Assembly: GCA_038321775.1 (NCBI GenBank)
Contig: JBBQFI010000008.1
Span: 1-64,000, forward strand
Direction: 5' to 3'
Length of the DNA: 64,000 nucleotides
From: JBBQFI01 sp038321775
GTDB taxonomy: Bacteria; Verrucomicrobiota; Verrucomicrobiia; Chthoniobacterales; UBA10450
The notes beneath the pieces are model-generated. The model worked only from the letters and a program-made list of their open reading frames with translations, ran no database searches and had not been told where the DNA came from. A program made the position numbers and the translations under genes. Of the stretch, positions 44,167-53,262 are shown in pieces; within the stretch, counting starts at the first letter, position 1, and each line of letters begins with the position of its first letter.

Positions 44167-45756
44167 TCATGGAAAATGGTTAATGGTATAAAGTTTCCCG
44201 AAACCGTTCCCGGCGGCCAGCTGCAGAAAACTGGGCGCGCGACTCGGCGTGCGATCGAGCACATAAACCAGCGGTTCCTTCGGGACGGGTTGCTTCAAGA
44301 TTGCCGATGCGTTCAGCAAAGTGCGATCCGAATCGTAGACAAAAACCCAATCGACGCGGCACCGTTGCAAAATCTCACACGCTGTCTCGGTATCATTCGT
44401 TAGGCAAAAGCGAGCACTGTCAATAATTCCAGACAAACTCTCGTGCGAGCTTCCGGCGACGCCAGGTTGACCAGACCAATATGCAATGCACGGCGAAAGC
44501 CACCACGGCGCCATGAACGCATGAGTGTCGCTCGAACGAATTCGCGTGGCCAACGCTCGCCATTCTACTCCTTCCATTCGCGCTTGGGCATGTCGCACTC
44601 GTTCTGACTCGTTAGGCCAGAGGCGTGCGTCCCATGCCTGCAAGATCGGAAAAAGCGAAACAACAAATACAGACCACGCCAGCCACCGTTGCTTGAACGC
44701 AACAAGCAGTATCGGCAGAATAATCGCGAACAGCAGCGCAAAAAAATACGCCCAGCGTACCTGCCAGAGGGTCAATAGATAACAGGGTACGAGAAGCGCC
44801 AGCATGATCGGCAGAGCACGACGTTCTGTTGTGTCACGGAAATTGCAGCGCCGCGAAAACCAGACCAAGAACGGTATTGCGATCAAAAGCCATCCGCACC
44901 AGCGAAACCAAATCGGATCGATCACTGCGGCCGGCATCAATTCGCCGATTGTGCGCGACCAATTCGTAAACATTGGATCGATCCCAAAAATTGGGATATG
45001 CGGTACTCGGCGTTCGATCAACAACGCCGCAACGACTGTTGCAGCGAGAACCATCCAACCGATCCGGCTCACTCGATTCGTAAATTGCTGACGATCACAG
45101 ATCGCATAAAAGAGTGCGATCAGAAGAAGCAAGACAGCTGGCTCGTAAAATGAAACCCAAAGCGCCAGGCCCCAGACGAAACCACTCGTTAGGCTCCAAA
45201 ATCGGGATGGCGCAATCTGTAACGAACACTCGGCGCACACTGCGACCGTGAGTAAGAGCATCAAGAGCGATTGATGATCTGGCCGGCCCAGTTCGGTTCC
45301 ATGAACGATGATCGGACTGAGTGCGATAATCAGAAGCAGCGCCCAGTAAAATCGCAGTTTCACCCGTTTCGCCCACCACAAAAGAAAACCGCCCAGAGCC
45401 ACTGCGAGAAACGGCGATATCAGCGCTCCGGCCACATCGATGGCTTGCGTCGTGAACGGCTTTAGCAAACCAGCCAACCCTAGAATCAAATAATCGAGCG
45501 GTACTGTCGTATGCGGCGTCGTGCCCTGTGGGAAATTTTCGAAGTCATGATAGCGAATGATTGTTCCGGGATGCTCTGCGCAAATTCGCACCCGGGTCAT
45601 GCGCGCATAGCAATCGGCGTCTGTGAAATAAACATTCCCCGCCACGAAGACATCGCGATAGTTCGCGCAGCGCGTCGCGAGAATGAGGACGCATAAGATT
45701 GTTACTTCGAATACCAACGCGATTCGTCGGATCACGGCGCTATCCGAAATCGGCAT
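44167..45756 (-). CDS. STT3-like GT-C fold membrane protein
   Basis: 529 residues from the ATG at 45756. About 11-12 membrane helices, then a C-terminal soluble part of about 150 residues. After the first helix lies the loop YFTDADCYARMTRV, a D-X-D style acidic site placed like the catalytic DXD of STT3/AglB oligosaccharyltransferases, followed by NFPQGTTPHTTVPLDYL. No WWDYG motif of true STT3 appears; the soluble part has APWWLSPCIAYWSGQPGVAG, perhaps a diverged equivalent. It may transfer a lipid-linked sugar. The substrate is unknown. Three copies of the GCCTAACGA word fall in this gene. Confidence 0.75.
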   Translation of the reverse strand: MPISDSAVIRRIALVFEVTILCVLILATRCANYRDVFVAGNVYFTDADCYARMTRVRICAEHPGTIIRYHDFENFPQGTTPHTTVPLDYLILGLAGLLKPFTTQAIDVAGALISPFLAVALGGFLLWWAKRVKLRFYWALLLIIALSPIIVHGTELGRPDHQSLLMLLLTVAVCAECSLQIAPSRFWSLTSGFVWGLALWVSFYEPAVLLLLIALFYAICDRQQFTNRVSRIGWMVLAATVVAALLIERRVPHIPIFGIDPMFTNWSRTIGELMPAAVIDPIWFRWCGWLLIAIPFLVWFSRRCNFRDTTERRALPIMLALLVPCYLLTLWQVRWAYFFALLFAIILPILLVAFKQRWLAWSVFVVSLFPILQAWDARLWPNESERVRHAQARMEGVEWRALATRIRSSDTHAFMAPWWLSPCIAYWSGQPGVAGSSHESLSGIIDSARFCLTNDTETACEILQRCRVDWVFVYDSDRTLLNASAILKQPVPKEPLVYVLDRTPSRAPSFLQLAAGNGFGKLYTINHFP

Positions 45757-45810
45757 GCTCAAATCCGCAATCCAAATTATTTTGCTCTTCGAGGATGCTA
45801 CAGACGCAGG

Positions 45811-46057
45811 TCAAAAATGACGGCGGGCGAATTCCCGACCTGATCCGCTTTTCAAATATTTCTCGAACTGGCATGCTTTGATTTCGGACTTGAATGCAAT
45901 GGCCGTTTCCATGCGCCATGGCTTGTGCTTCGACGTGTGCTTACATTTGCCTCTGTTATGTTCTGAGAGGTTTTTTCAAATCGCGCGTAACGCCGGTGTA
46001 GTGCACTGCTTCATCTCTTCGGCTAACCAAAATGTAAACATAGAAAAAGCTTTTCAT
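45811..46057 (-). pseudogene. GIY-YIG nuclease-like gene with a single-base frameshift
   Basis: Read from the ATG at 46057 the frame begins MKSFFYVYILVSRRDEAVHY and TGVTRDLK, the start of a small GIY-YIG domain protein (YVYIL and YTG are the GIY and YIG strands). It then stops early. One base past a run of six A (45971-45976 on the plus strand as T) the frame is lost. Dropping one A restores the family pattern: LSEHNRGKCKHTSKHKPW, then AIAFKSEIKACQFEKYL and the stop at 45811, giving 81 residues. The region is 247 bases, one more than a multiple of three. Either a real homopolymer slip or a sequencing error. Confidence 0.85.
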
Positions 46058-46140
46058 CGGCTGGCCTGCCAAGCCGTAGTCTTTGGAGCGCCGACAGAAA
46101 AGAATAAAACACCGCCCGCCTTCACTTGGTTACGGCGTGG

Positions 46141-46176
46141 CAGCCTTCGCTTTTCGCTGCGCTCCAAAGCGAAGGC

Positions 46177-46178
<2 letters not shown>
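46141..46178. terminator. Long 13-bp hairpin just past the tRNA gene
   Basis: A perfect 13-bp stem (46141-46153 with 46166-46178) closes a 12-base loop. It follows the 3' end of the tRNA on the minus strand and overlaps its last bases. Probably a terminator or processing hairpin; no U-tract. Confidence 0.45.
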
Positions 46179-46249
<71 letters not shown>

Positions 46250-46397
46250 GTTTGATTATTGCAATAAAACATCGCAATCCATAGATGACCAACCCCGAAA
46301 ACCCACGGGCTACTACGCAATTCGAAACATTTAGCGTGACTTGGGACAAACTTCTCCCTCAATGAGGGCGACTTATCAACGGTGATGAGTTCGTCCA

Positions 46398-46775
46398 TCA
46401 TTCATGAGCTGTCACAACAATGCGGCCATCGACGACTTGAACATGAAGAGGAAACAGACTGCCGCCGGCGCAAGGCCCACCGGCGCATTTACCGGTGTCG
46501 GGTTCGAAAAGAGAGCGATGTGTCCCGCATCTCAGGAATCGGCGATCGTCGGTGAAGAACTCGTTAGGCCACCAGTCAAGAGGTGTTCCGGCATGGCTGC
46601 AATGGTTGACGTAGGCGTAGTAATTTCCGTCGAAGTTCACTATGAAACCTTCAACCAGGCGTTCGCGCCAAAAAATGTGAAATTTTGCGGAACGGCGGGG
46701 CGGGACTTCGCCGACTGGAACGGTCCATACGATTGGATGGGCGATTGGTTGGTCAGCAATCCCAGGCGAGTTCAT
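46398..46775 (-). CDS. Rieske [2Fe-2S] ferredoxin-like protein
   Basis: 125 residues. Cluster ligands are Cys59 and His61 (NHCSHAGTPL) and Cys83 and His86 (LRCGTHRSLF), the C-X-H ... C-X2-H pair of Rieske proteins. The tail CAGGPCAGGSLFPLHVQVVDG is as in soluble ferredoxin components. It probably passes electrons to the P450 encoded just upstream; the genes overlap by 4 bases (ATGA). No reductase gene is adjacent, so a reductase must be elsewhere. Confidence 0.93.
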   Translation of the reverse strand: MNSPGIADQPIAHPIVWTVPVGEVPPRRSAKFHIFWRERLVEGFIVNFDGNYYAYVNHCSHAGTPLDWWPNEFFTDDRRFLRCGTHRSLFEPDTGKCAGGPCAGGSLFPLHVQVVDGRIVVTAHE

Positions 46776-48100
46776 CGCGAAGCTGTCTGAACGATTCTTT
46801 TCGACCTGGGCGAAATTGCGCGAGACGTGCCGCTTGGGGATTTTTGCCTCTTGTTAGGCCGTCGATCTACAAACAATGGCAGAGCGCGCACGGTCCGCCG
46901 CATCGCCGGGAAATTCCAATCGAGTTTCCGAGAGCTGAGTCGAAGGCCAATTTGCGAGTTGAGGATGGCTCCGATTCCAATCCCTAAACCGAAGCGGGCC
47001 AGCCACGCTCCAACGCATCCATGCGGTCCCAGCCCAAACGACACGTGACGATTAGGACGACGCGCCAAGTCGAGCCGATCAGGATCGGCGAATTGCTCAG
47101 GGTCACGATTCGCTGCGCCAAGTAAAAGGACGAGCAGTTGTTTCGGCCCGATCCGACGGTCTGCGAGCTTCAGCTCTTCGGGAACGCCGCGAATCGCCAC
47201 TTGAACGGGAGTTTCGTAACGCAGCAGTTCCTCAATAGCGATAGGAAGCGAAGAGGGATTCCGGTGGAGACTGGCGAATTGTTGCGGATGCTGGAGCAAC
47301 GCGAGGACAGCGTTCGTGATGGAAGCGGACATGTTGCGAGCTCCTGCATGGAGGAAAAACACGCAGTTCGCGAGAATCTCGTCTTCGGTCGGAGGCGTTT
47401 CATTTTCCTCCACGTCAAAGCTGTGCTCGATCACGTTGTTGGCGAAGTTCTCTCCGCGAGCGGCAATCATCGTTCGAACGCAGGCGCGGATTGCTTCTAA
47501 ACTCTTTACCGCATCCCGCGCTTTCAAGACCGTTTCGTGGCCCATGCGCCGCGCCGTGACAAACGTTCTTAACTGATCACACCATGTGATGAATTCCGCG
47601 TGATTGGCGCGCGGCAATCCCAATAGTTCACAGATCATGTAATCGGCGAGCGGTTCGGAATAATCGCTGACGACATCGATCGAACCGCGACGCGCGGCTT
47701 CAAACAAGAGCTCATCTGCGAGGGACTGCATGGCAGGACGCAGCCGTTCGAATGCGGCCGGATTGAATGCTCTGTTCAAGGGTCGCCGCAGCCGTTCGTG
47801 CTCGGGCGCGTCATTGTAAAGCGCTTCCTTTTTCCTGATGCATCCGAGTGGCGCTAGCCCGTTTTGCAGATCGGCGGGAAGCTGACTTACATCAAACGAG
47901 AAGTTGTTTGTCGTTAGGCGCGGATCCGTCAACGCCGCACACACATCGGCATAGCGCGTCAGAAACCATCCGCCGAAGACAAAATCCCAGTAAAAAGGAG
48001 CCTCTGAACGAAGCCGGCGATATAACGGATAAGGATTCGCAACGTTGCCCTGCTCCTGCAATGCGAAAAAGACGCCTTGGCATAAGACGTCCTTATTCAT
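46772..48100 (-). CDS. Cytochrome P450 with altered oxygen-activation motif
   Basis: 442 residues, soluble bacterial type. Heme loop FGLGPHGCVGAWLAR with Cys362; ExxR at E291-R294. The I-helix reads FLHAGARNMSAS (249-260): Arg255 and Asn256 stand where most P450s have an acid-alcohol pair (for example AGHETT). That pair protonates bound oxygen, so this enzyme may use a different mechanism or a substrate-assisted one. It is cotranscribed with the Rieske protein and preceded by a 98-residue protein gene 22 bases upstream with a good ribosome site (GGAGAGG). Confidence 0.92.
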   Translation of the reverse strand: MNKDVLCQGVFFALQEQGNVANPYPLYRRLRSEAPFYWDFVFGGWFLTRYADVCAALTDPRLTTNNFSFDVSQLPADLQNGLAPLGCIRKKEALYNDAPEHERLRRPLNRAFNPAAFERLRPAMQSLADELLFEAARRGSIDVVSDYSEPLADYMICELLGLPRANHAEFITWCDQLRTFVTARRMGHETVLKARDAVKSLEAIRACVRTMIAARGENFANNVIEHSFDVEENETPPTEDEILANCVFFLHAGARNMSASITNAVLALLQHPQQFASLHRNPSSLPIAIEELLRYETPVQVAIRGVPEELKLADRRIGPKQLLVLLLGAANRDPEQFADPDRLDLARRPNRHVSFGLGPHGCVGAWLARFGLGIGIGAILNSQIGLRLSSRKLDWNFPAMRRTVRALPLFVDRRPNKRQKSPSGTSRAISPRSKRIVQTASR

Positions 48101-48122
48101 GTGACAAACCTCTCCGAGGTTT

Positions 48123-48419
48123 TCAGTCCTTTGGCTTAGCCGACTTCAAATAGAACCCAGCGAAGTGGAGCGCCTGACTGCCGACCACGGGGCTCGACAC
48201 AATGCTCCCCGGAATGAGCGGAGCATTAATGTAACCCGCTTCTTCCAGCACGTCCTTGAGCGCTTCCTTGATCTTCGCCTTACTGCTACCAGTCACTCTG
48301 CTCTTCTCAAACAGTCTTCGCGGAATCTCGTAATAATTTCCCGCGCCGTCCACGAAGACGATCATTTGTTCTTTTTTCGTCGGAGACTTCTTTGAACTCT
48401 TTGTCACCGCCTTCTTCAT
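48123..48419 (-). CDS. Small protein of unknown function upstream of the P450
   Basis: 98 residues. Basic Lys/Ser-rich N-terminus (MKKAVTKSSKKSPTKK), then a conserved-looking middle with GNYYEIPRRLFEKSRV (about 27-42), a charged helix (SSKAKIKEALKDVLEEAGY) and a hydrophobic, Ser/Pro/Gly-rich C-terminus (INAPLIPGSIVSSPVVGSQA, then LHFAGFYLK). The YEIPRR element recurs in small peptides of unknown function. It leads the P450-Rieske operon with only 22 bases between, so it may be its substrate (a modified peptide), an effector, or an unrelated small protein. Function not recognised. Confidence 0.6.
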   Translation of the reverse strand: MKKAVTKSSKKSPTKKEQMIVFVDGAGNYYEIPRRLFEKSRVTGSSKAKIKEALKDVLEEAGYINAPLIPGSIVSSPVVGSQALHFAGFYLKSAKPKD

Positions 48420-48484
48420 GAGTTGATTCCGGTTGGTTTACTTGATCGTGTCAAGGCGAAACGCTCCATCGGATTACTAGCCGG

Positions 48485-50899
48485 TCATCTAGGCGCAGGT
48501 GAATTGGCAAGCTTGATGAAGCGCGGATCAGCACGAAGCGGATCGAACGTCGGATCAAGCCGAAGCAACTCTGGAGTAAGCGGAACGTTTTCGGGAAATG
48601 CGCCTGCATAAGGTATCGAGAGTAATTTTTGTATGGCATCGATGGCGCGATCATGTTCTCCGGCTTGCGCAGCGACTCGGGCAAATATATCGACCGGAAG
48701 TGGGCCGACCAAGGCATCCTTCTCTACGGGCAGCGCAGTCATCGCGCGTTGCGACAGAGCCAAGGCGGCTGATTTATTTCCTAGACCGATATTGGTCAAA
48801 GCGAGAACGCCGATGAGACTGTAGTTTTCCGGTTGATCCTTAAGAAAAGATTCCAGTTCAGTGCGCGCCTGGCGCCAACTCGCCTGCGCGGCCGTGTGAT
48901 CGCCGGACATCTCCTGCGCCCAACCTAACCAAAATCTTAATTCGCTATTAAAATATCCGATTGCTGGATCAGGTTTGGCCATTATCTCCTGTAATCGGGG
49001 GATGATTTGTCCAGGCTGGCGTTCCAGGATCGCTTGGTACGCTTGCGCTCCCAAAGGACTGGGATCATCGGGTGCGGGGTGAAGCGGAGCGAGGAGCGCG
49101 GAAGCTCGTTGCAAGTCACCCTTTGCTTGGGCGATTCCCGCTTTTTGCGCAAGCGTATCGATATCGTCGGGCGTGATATTCAGAACCTGATCAAGTTTCA
49201 ACAACGCCTCGGAAAATCGACGAAGCGCAACGTAGGAGGCCGCATGTTGCCTGAGAAGATTTACGTTGCGCGGGTCAAGTCGCTCGGCCTCGTTAAAGTA
49301 CGACTCGCTCCGATCCCAATCGCCGCGGCGACGCGCGATGTAAGCTAACGATTCAGGAATCCGGCTGCTATTCGCTAGCAGATGACGCGATTGTTCCATG
49401 TATCGCACAGCGGTGTCGTAATCCTTCGCGCAGGCGTAGTGATAATATCCCTTGGCGTACAGTGCTTCGCCCAGATTCGGCTGAAGCGTAAACGCTGTTT
49501 CAGCTGCCTGCCGCGCCTCGGCGCGCAGTGCGATCGTTGGCTGAAGGGCCGCAGTGATGTAACCGCGCGAATCTGCCAACGACAGTAGAGCCCAGCCAAG
49601 AGCAAACTTCGGGTCCAAACGTACTGCCTCTCTAAAATATTTCTGGGCGCCGAGAGAATTGGCAGGGGTAGCGCCTCCCGCTTTCAACGTATAAGCAAGA
49701 CCTCGCAGATAAGCGTCGTATGCCGCAGGATTGTCCGTTGGTTTCGCCGCGATAATCTCTTCTTCTCGTCCGGTGAGCTTTGCTCGCAATTGATCGGCGA
49801 TGGCTTTTGCAACTTCGCTCTCGACGGAAAGAATATCCGTAAGCTTGCGATCAAATGTCTCAGCCCAAAGATGGGAATCGTTTGCAGCCTTGATCAACTG
49901 CACGTTCACGCGCACCGTCTGACCAATCTTCTGCACGCTTCCCTCCAGGATGTGCGCGACGCCGAGCTGCCGCGCGATTTCTGGCAAATTTTCCGGCACG
50001 CTTTTGTAATGTTGCGTCGACATGCGCGAAATCACTTTTAAGTCGGCGATGTTCGCCAGACGGGTGAGGATTTCGTCCTGTATACCCTCAGCGAAATAGG
50101 CGTTGGCTTTTTCTTCGCTCCGATTTTCAAACGGCAAAACCGCGATCGATTTTTCGGGAACCGTTTGTCGTGTGGAAAGCGGCGTCTTCGATCGAGACCT
50201 GTGCAGAAAGAAATAGAATCCGCCTGCTGCAACAACCGCAACGCATAAGAGCGCGATGATCAACGCGCGAATCCGCGCCGCCTTTGCGCCGAAGGGCGAT
50301 GTTGTCTCAACTTCCCTTGTCTGCCGGAACCTCTCCGGCACTTCCGGATTTCCAATTTCGTCGTTGTAGAAATTTACGATCGAAAGTTTCTTCCCATGCT
50401 TAACTTCGCAGTCGCCCAAACCGTGTAGATGCGGTCGCCAATGACGATATTGTTCCAAGTCATCGGCCACGCGTTCGGAAAGGAGAATATGACCGGCATT
50501 ACCACATTCCATGACGCGCTGCGCGATGTTGATCCCAGCACCGGCGACGTTCGATCGTTCGTTAACGTCGACCACTCCGCTCACGGGACCACTGTGAATT
50601 CCCATCCGCACCGGTAGCTCCGAATGAGTTTTGAGTTTGCCGGCGATTTGAAGTGCGCAGCGCATAGCGGCTTCTACCGTGGTCAAAAAGACCAATGCCA
50701 TTCCATCACCTGCCGGCAGACTGATGAGTTGTTCTGTTCCAACCGCCGCACAAAATTGCTCGGTTTGTCGAACAATTTGCGAAAGCTCTTCGACCACCCG
50801 TCGCTGTTCCTCTATCGGCAATTTCGAGTAGCTGACGATGTCGATAAACAGCACATGGCCAATCTTAAATTCTTGATCGGAATGGATCTCGCCAGCCAT
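48485..50899 (-). CDS. Class III adenylate/guanylate cyclase with TolB-like and TPR domains
   Basis: 804 residues. N-terminal cyclase domain (about 10-180): metal aspartates in LFIDIVSYSKL and LPAGDGMALVF, and the Asn/Arg transition-state pair in GAGINIAQRVMECG. Then one membrane helix (about 215-235), a TolB/FlgO-like domain (about 250-385; KSIAVLPFENRSEEK) and many TPR repeats (about 400-790). The cyclase sits on the cytoplasmic side, the TolB-TPR body outside. It pairs with the cyclase-less paralogue at 8031. Probably a sensor that makes cAMP or cGMP. Confidence 0.9.
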   Translation of the reverse strand: MAGEIHSDQEFKIGHVLFIDIVSYSKLPIEEQRRVVEELSQIVRQTEQFCAAVGTEQLISLPAGDGMALVFLTTVEAAMRCALQIAGKLKTHSELPVRMGIHSGPVSGVVDVNERSNVAGAGINIAQRVMECGNAGHILLSERVADDLEQYRHWRPHLHGLGDCEVKHGKKLSIVNFYNDEIGNPEVPERFRQTREVETTSPFGAKAARIRALIIALLCVAVVAAGGFYFFLHRSRSKTPLSTRQTVPEKSIAVLPFENRSEEKANAYFAEGIQDEILTRLANIADLKVISRMSTQHYKSVPENLPEIARQLGVAHILEGSVQKIGQTVRVNVQLIKAANDSHLWAETFDRKLTDILSVESEVAKAIADQLRAKLTGREEEIIAAKPTDNPAAYDAYLRGLAYTLKAGGATPANSLGAQKYFREAVRLDPKFALGWALLSLADSRGYITAALQPTIALRAEARQAAETAFTLQPNLGEALYAKGYYHYACAKDYDTAVRYMEQSRHLLANSSRIPESLAYIARRRGDWDRSESYFNEAERLDPRNVNLLRQHAASYVALRRFSEALLKLDQVLNITPDDIDTLAQKAGIAQAKGDLQRASALLAPLHPAPDDPSPLGAQAYQAILERQPGQIIPRLQEIMAKPDPAIGYFNSELRFWLGWAQEMSGDHTAAQASWRQARTELESFLKDQPENYSLIGVLALTNIGLGNKSAALALSQRAMTALPVEKDALVGPLPVDIFARVAAQAGEHDRAIDAIQKLLSIPYAGAFPENVPLTPELLRLDPTFDPLRADPRFIKLANSPAPR

Positions 50900-51026
50900 G
50901 GGTAATACCCGCCGCGTCAGATCTTAAATCTCAATTTCCATCTTCTCTGTCGAGACTAAATCCGACGAGTCAGTGTTGCGGACCGTTTTGACTTCCCGCG
51001 ACGCTGCACACCGCTAGAATAACCGC

Positions 51027-52829
51027 ATGAAAGCGCCGTATTTTCTAAGCGCGATCCTGCCGCTTTTGTTCGTCGGAACCACTTCGCTTGAAGGTCAAAA
51101 GACACGTGACACTAAACCAGACGTCTCGAACAAAGCTTTGATTACAAAGGTCCCGCCGCAGATAGACCAAGGAGGAATCGCCACGGCCGCCGATGCCGCG
51201 ATGCTGCGCAAATTGGCGGACGAGTACTACGCGTGGCGCAATGAAAGCTATCCGGTCTTCAGTAGCGATGCCGGGCTGCACACATGGGATAATCGCCTAA
51301 CGAGTTACGCGCCGGCGGACATGGCGAAGCGCGCGCAACACGAACACGCGCTGCTCGAGCAAGTGCGCGCGATGAAAACGGATGCGTGGTCGAAGGACGA
51401 TCGCATCGACTGGTTGTTGTTTAGATCGCAGCTTGAACTCGTCGATTTCAACAATCACGTTCTGAGATTCGAACGAACGAACCCGCAGGTTTACACCGGC
51501 GAATGCATCGCGGGAATTTTTTCGCTGCTGAAAAAAGATTACGACGCTCCGCGAATTCGTGCGCTGGCAGCGACGGCGCGGCTGAAACAGATGCCGGTTT
51601 TATTACAGCAAGGCCTTGGCAATCTGCAGAATCCTGTAAAACTTTACGCGCAACTGGCAATTCAATCTGCGCGATCGGTCGACTCGCTTTTCAAAGAGAG
51701 TCTCGCGACGCTCGCGGCCGCTCTTTCCCCTAACGAACGTGATGATTTCGTTAAGGCCCGCGACAGCGCGCTCACGGCCATGCACAATTACGCTGACGAA
51801 ATTGAAAAGCGCTTACCGCAGATGGTGGACTTCGCGCCCATGGGAGAAGCGAATTACAATTATTATCTTAAACAGATCCTTCTTCTGCCACTCGATGCAG
51901 AGCAAGTCGAGATGCTGGGTCGAGCCGAGTTAGCGCGATATCGCGCGCTCGAAGCATTGTTGCCAGATCCGTCAATGGCGGATCCGAATCCGGCCCGGAG
52001 CAAGAACATCCCGCCAGATCAGGCTTCGTTTCTGAAAGCGTATGAAAGCCGCGAAGCGGAAATGATCAAATTCCTCAAGGACCATCAACTCGTTAGGCTG
52101 CCGGATTACCTTGGGAAGTTTGAGATTCGGCAACTGCCGGAAGCATTCAAGCCAACGAGTCCAGGCGGTTTTATGAATCCTCCCGGCGTTTACGACAAAG
52201 AGCCGACCGGGTTTTTCCTCATCCCGACTTACAATCCGCAATCAAAAAATTTCTACATTCGCGCGGCGATTGAAGATCCGCGGCCGATCCTCGGACACGA
52301 GGGAATCCCCGGACACTTTCTTCAGCTTTCCATCGCGAGTCATTTGAAGGATGAAATTCGCCGGCAACATCAGGACGGCGTCTTCGTCGAAGGCTGGGCG
52401 CTTTACGGCGAAGAGATGTTAATGCGCACCGGGCTTTATCCGGACAATTCCGCCGCACAGGGACAGATCCTGCGCTTGTCGCGTTACCGTGCCGCGCGTA
52501 TCGGCGTCGACGTAAACCTTCACACCGGCCGTTGGAGTTTCGAACAAGCGGTAAATTATTTCATGGAAGCCGGTGGGCTCGATCGCGAAGCTGCCGAGGG
52601 TGAAGCCGCGGGCGCGGCCTCAAGCCCATTGCAGAAGATTTGTTACATCACTGGCAAATGGCAGATCATGAATTTGCTCGGGAAATATCATGACAAACAA
52701 GGCGCAAACTTTCGGCTCGGGCAATTTCATGATGATTTAATCAAGAATGGCAGCCTTCCGCTTTCGATCATTGAATGGATTTTGTTGGATGACCCAACGG
52801 CAATTGAAAAGGTGACGAGTGAAAAATAA
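51027..52829 (+). CDS. DUF885 family secreted peptidase-like protein
   Basis: 600 residues with a signal peptide (about 1-22). The likely zinc site is HEGIPGH near residue 425 together with Glu in VEGWALYGEEM about 35 residues later; this replaces the HEXXH motif of M3-like peptidases. Around it are long helices. Family members act on peptides in the periplasm, or are predicted to. It is 11 bases overlapping with the small lipoprotein gene downstream. Two GCCTAACGAGT copies fall inside. Confidence 0.88.
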   Translation: MKAPYFLSAILPLLFVGTTSLEGQKTRDTKPDVSNKALITKVPPQIDQGGIATAADAAMLRKLADEYYAWRNESYPVFSSDAGLHTWDNRLTSYAPADMAKRAQHEHALLEQVRAMKTDAWSKDDRIDWLLFRSQLELVDFNNHVLRFERTNPQVYTGECIAGIFSLLKKDYDAPRIRALAATARLKQMPVLLQQGLGNLQNPVKLYAQLAIQSARSVDSLFKESLATLAAALSPNERDDFVKARDSALTAMHNYADEIEKRLPQMVDFAPMGEANYNYYLKQILLLPLDAEQVEMLGRAELARYRALEALLPDPSMADPNPARSKNIPPDQASFLKAYESREAEMIKFLKDHQLVRLPDYLGKFEIRQLPEAFKPTSPGGFMNPPGVYDKEPTGFFLIPTYNPQSKNFYIRAAIEDPRPILGHEGIPGHFLQLSIASHLKDEIRRQHQDGVFVEGWALYGEEMLMRTGLYPDNSAAQGQILRLSRYRAARIGVDVNLHTGRWSFEQAVNYFMEAGGLDREAAEGEAAGAASSPLQKICYITGKWQIMNLLGKYHDKQGANFRLGQFHDDLIKNGSLPLSIIEWILLDDPTAIEKVTSEK

Positions 52830-53211
52830 TACTCTGCGGCAATCGCTGAAATTTTTAGCGTGCTTGGGCGCGTTGCTGTTCGCGTCATGTCTGGGAAGTC
52901 GCCAATTCCAAATGATTCCGGCCGAAGGTCCGCCGCCGACGGCACAATATCTCGAGGTCGAATCGGAAACTGCGGCAGCGACGCTGCACTTTCCTGCAGG
53001 CCTCTACACGCTCTACGCCACAGACAGCACTGGGTATTATTATCGCGCGCCGCGAAAGATTATTCAGCATACTGGTGGTGGCTCGGTCGCACACGACGGC
53101 GGCGTGTATGTCCGCAAAACTAATCCCAACAATCTGCGCGGTTACTTTTTCATGGCTGGCGCGCTGACACACGTCGGGAATTTTTCGAACGTCGCGCATC
53201 AATTTCGATAA
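52819..53211 (+). CDS. Small lipoprotein of unknown function
   Basis: 130 residues from a GTG at 52819 that overlaps the end of the DUF885 gene by 11 bases. A lipoprotein signal ends in FASC (Cys about 24). The mature part is about 105 residues with strands around TAAATLHFPAGLYTLYATDS and Gly-rich turns. No family recognised. Coupled to the DUF885 gene; it may anchor or help that enzyme at the envelope, but this is inference from position only. Confidence 0.65.
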   Translation: MKNNTLRQSLKFLACLGALLFASCLGSRQFQMIPAEGPPPTAQYLEVESETAAATLHFPAGLYTLYATDSTGYYYRAPRKIIQHTGGGSVAHDGGVYVRKTNPNNLRGYFFMAGALTHVGNFSNVAHQFR

Positions 53212-53262
53212 GCTGCATTAGGCTGGACATTACGCACTGTCTTGCCGCAACGTGCGCTCGAA

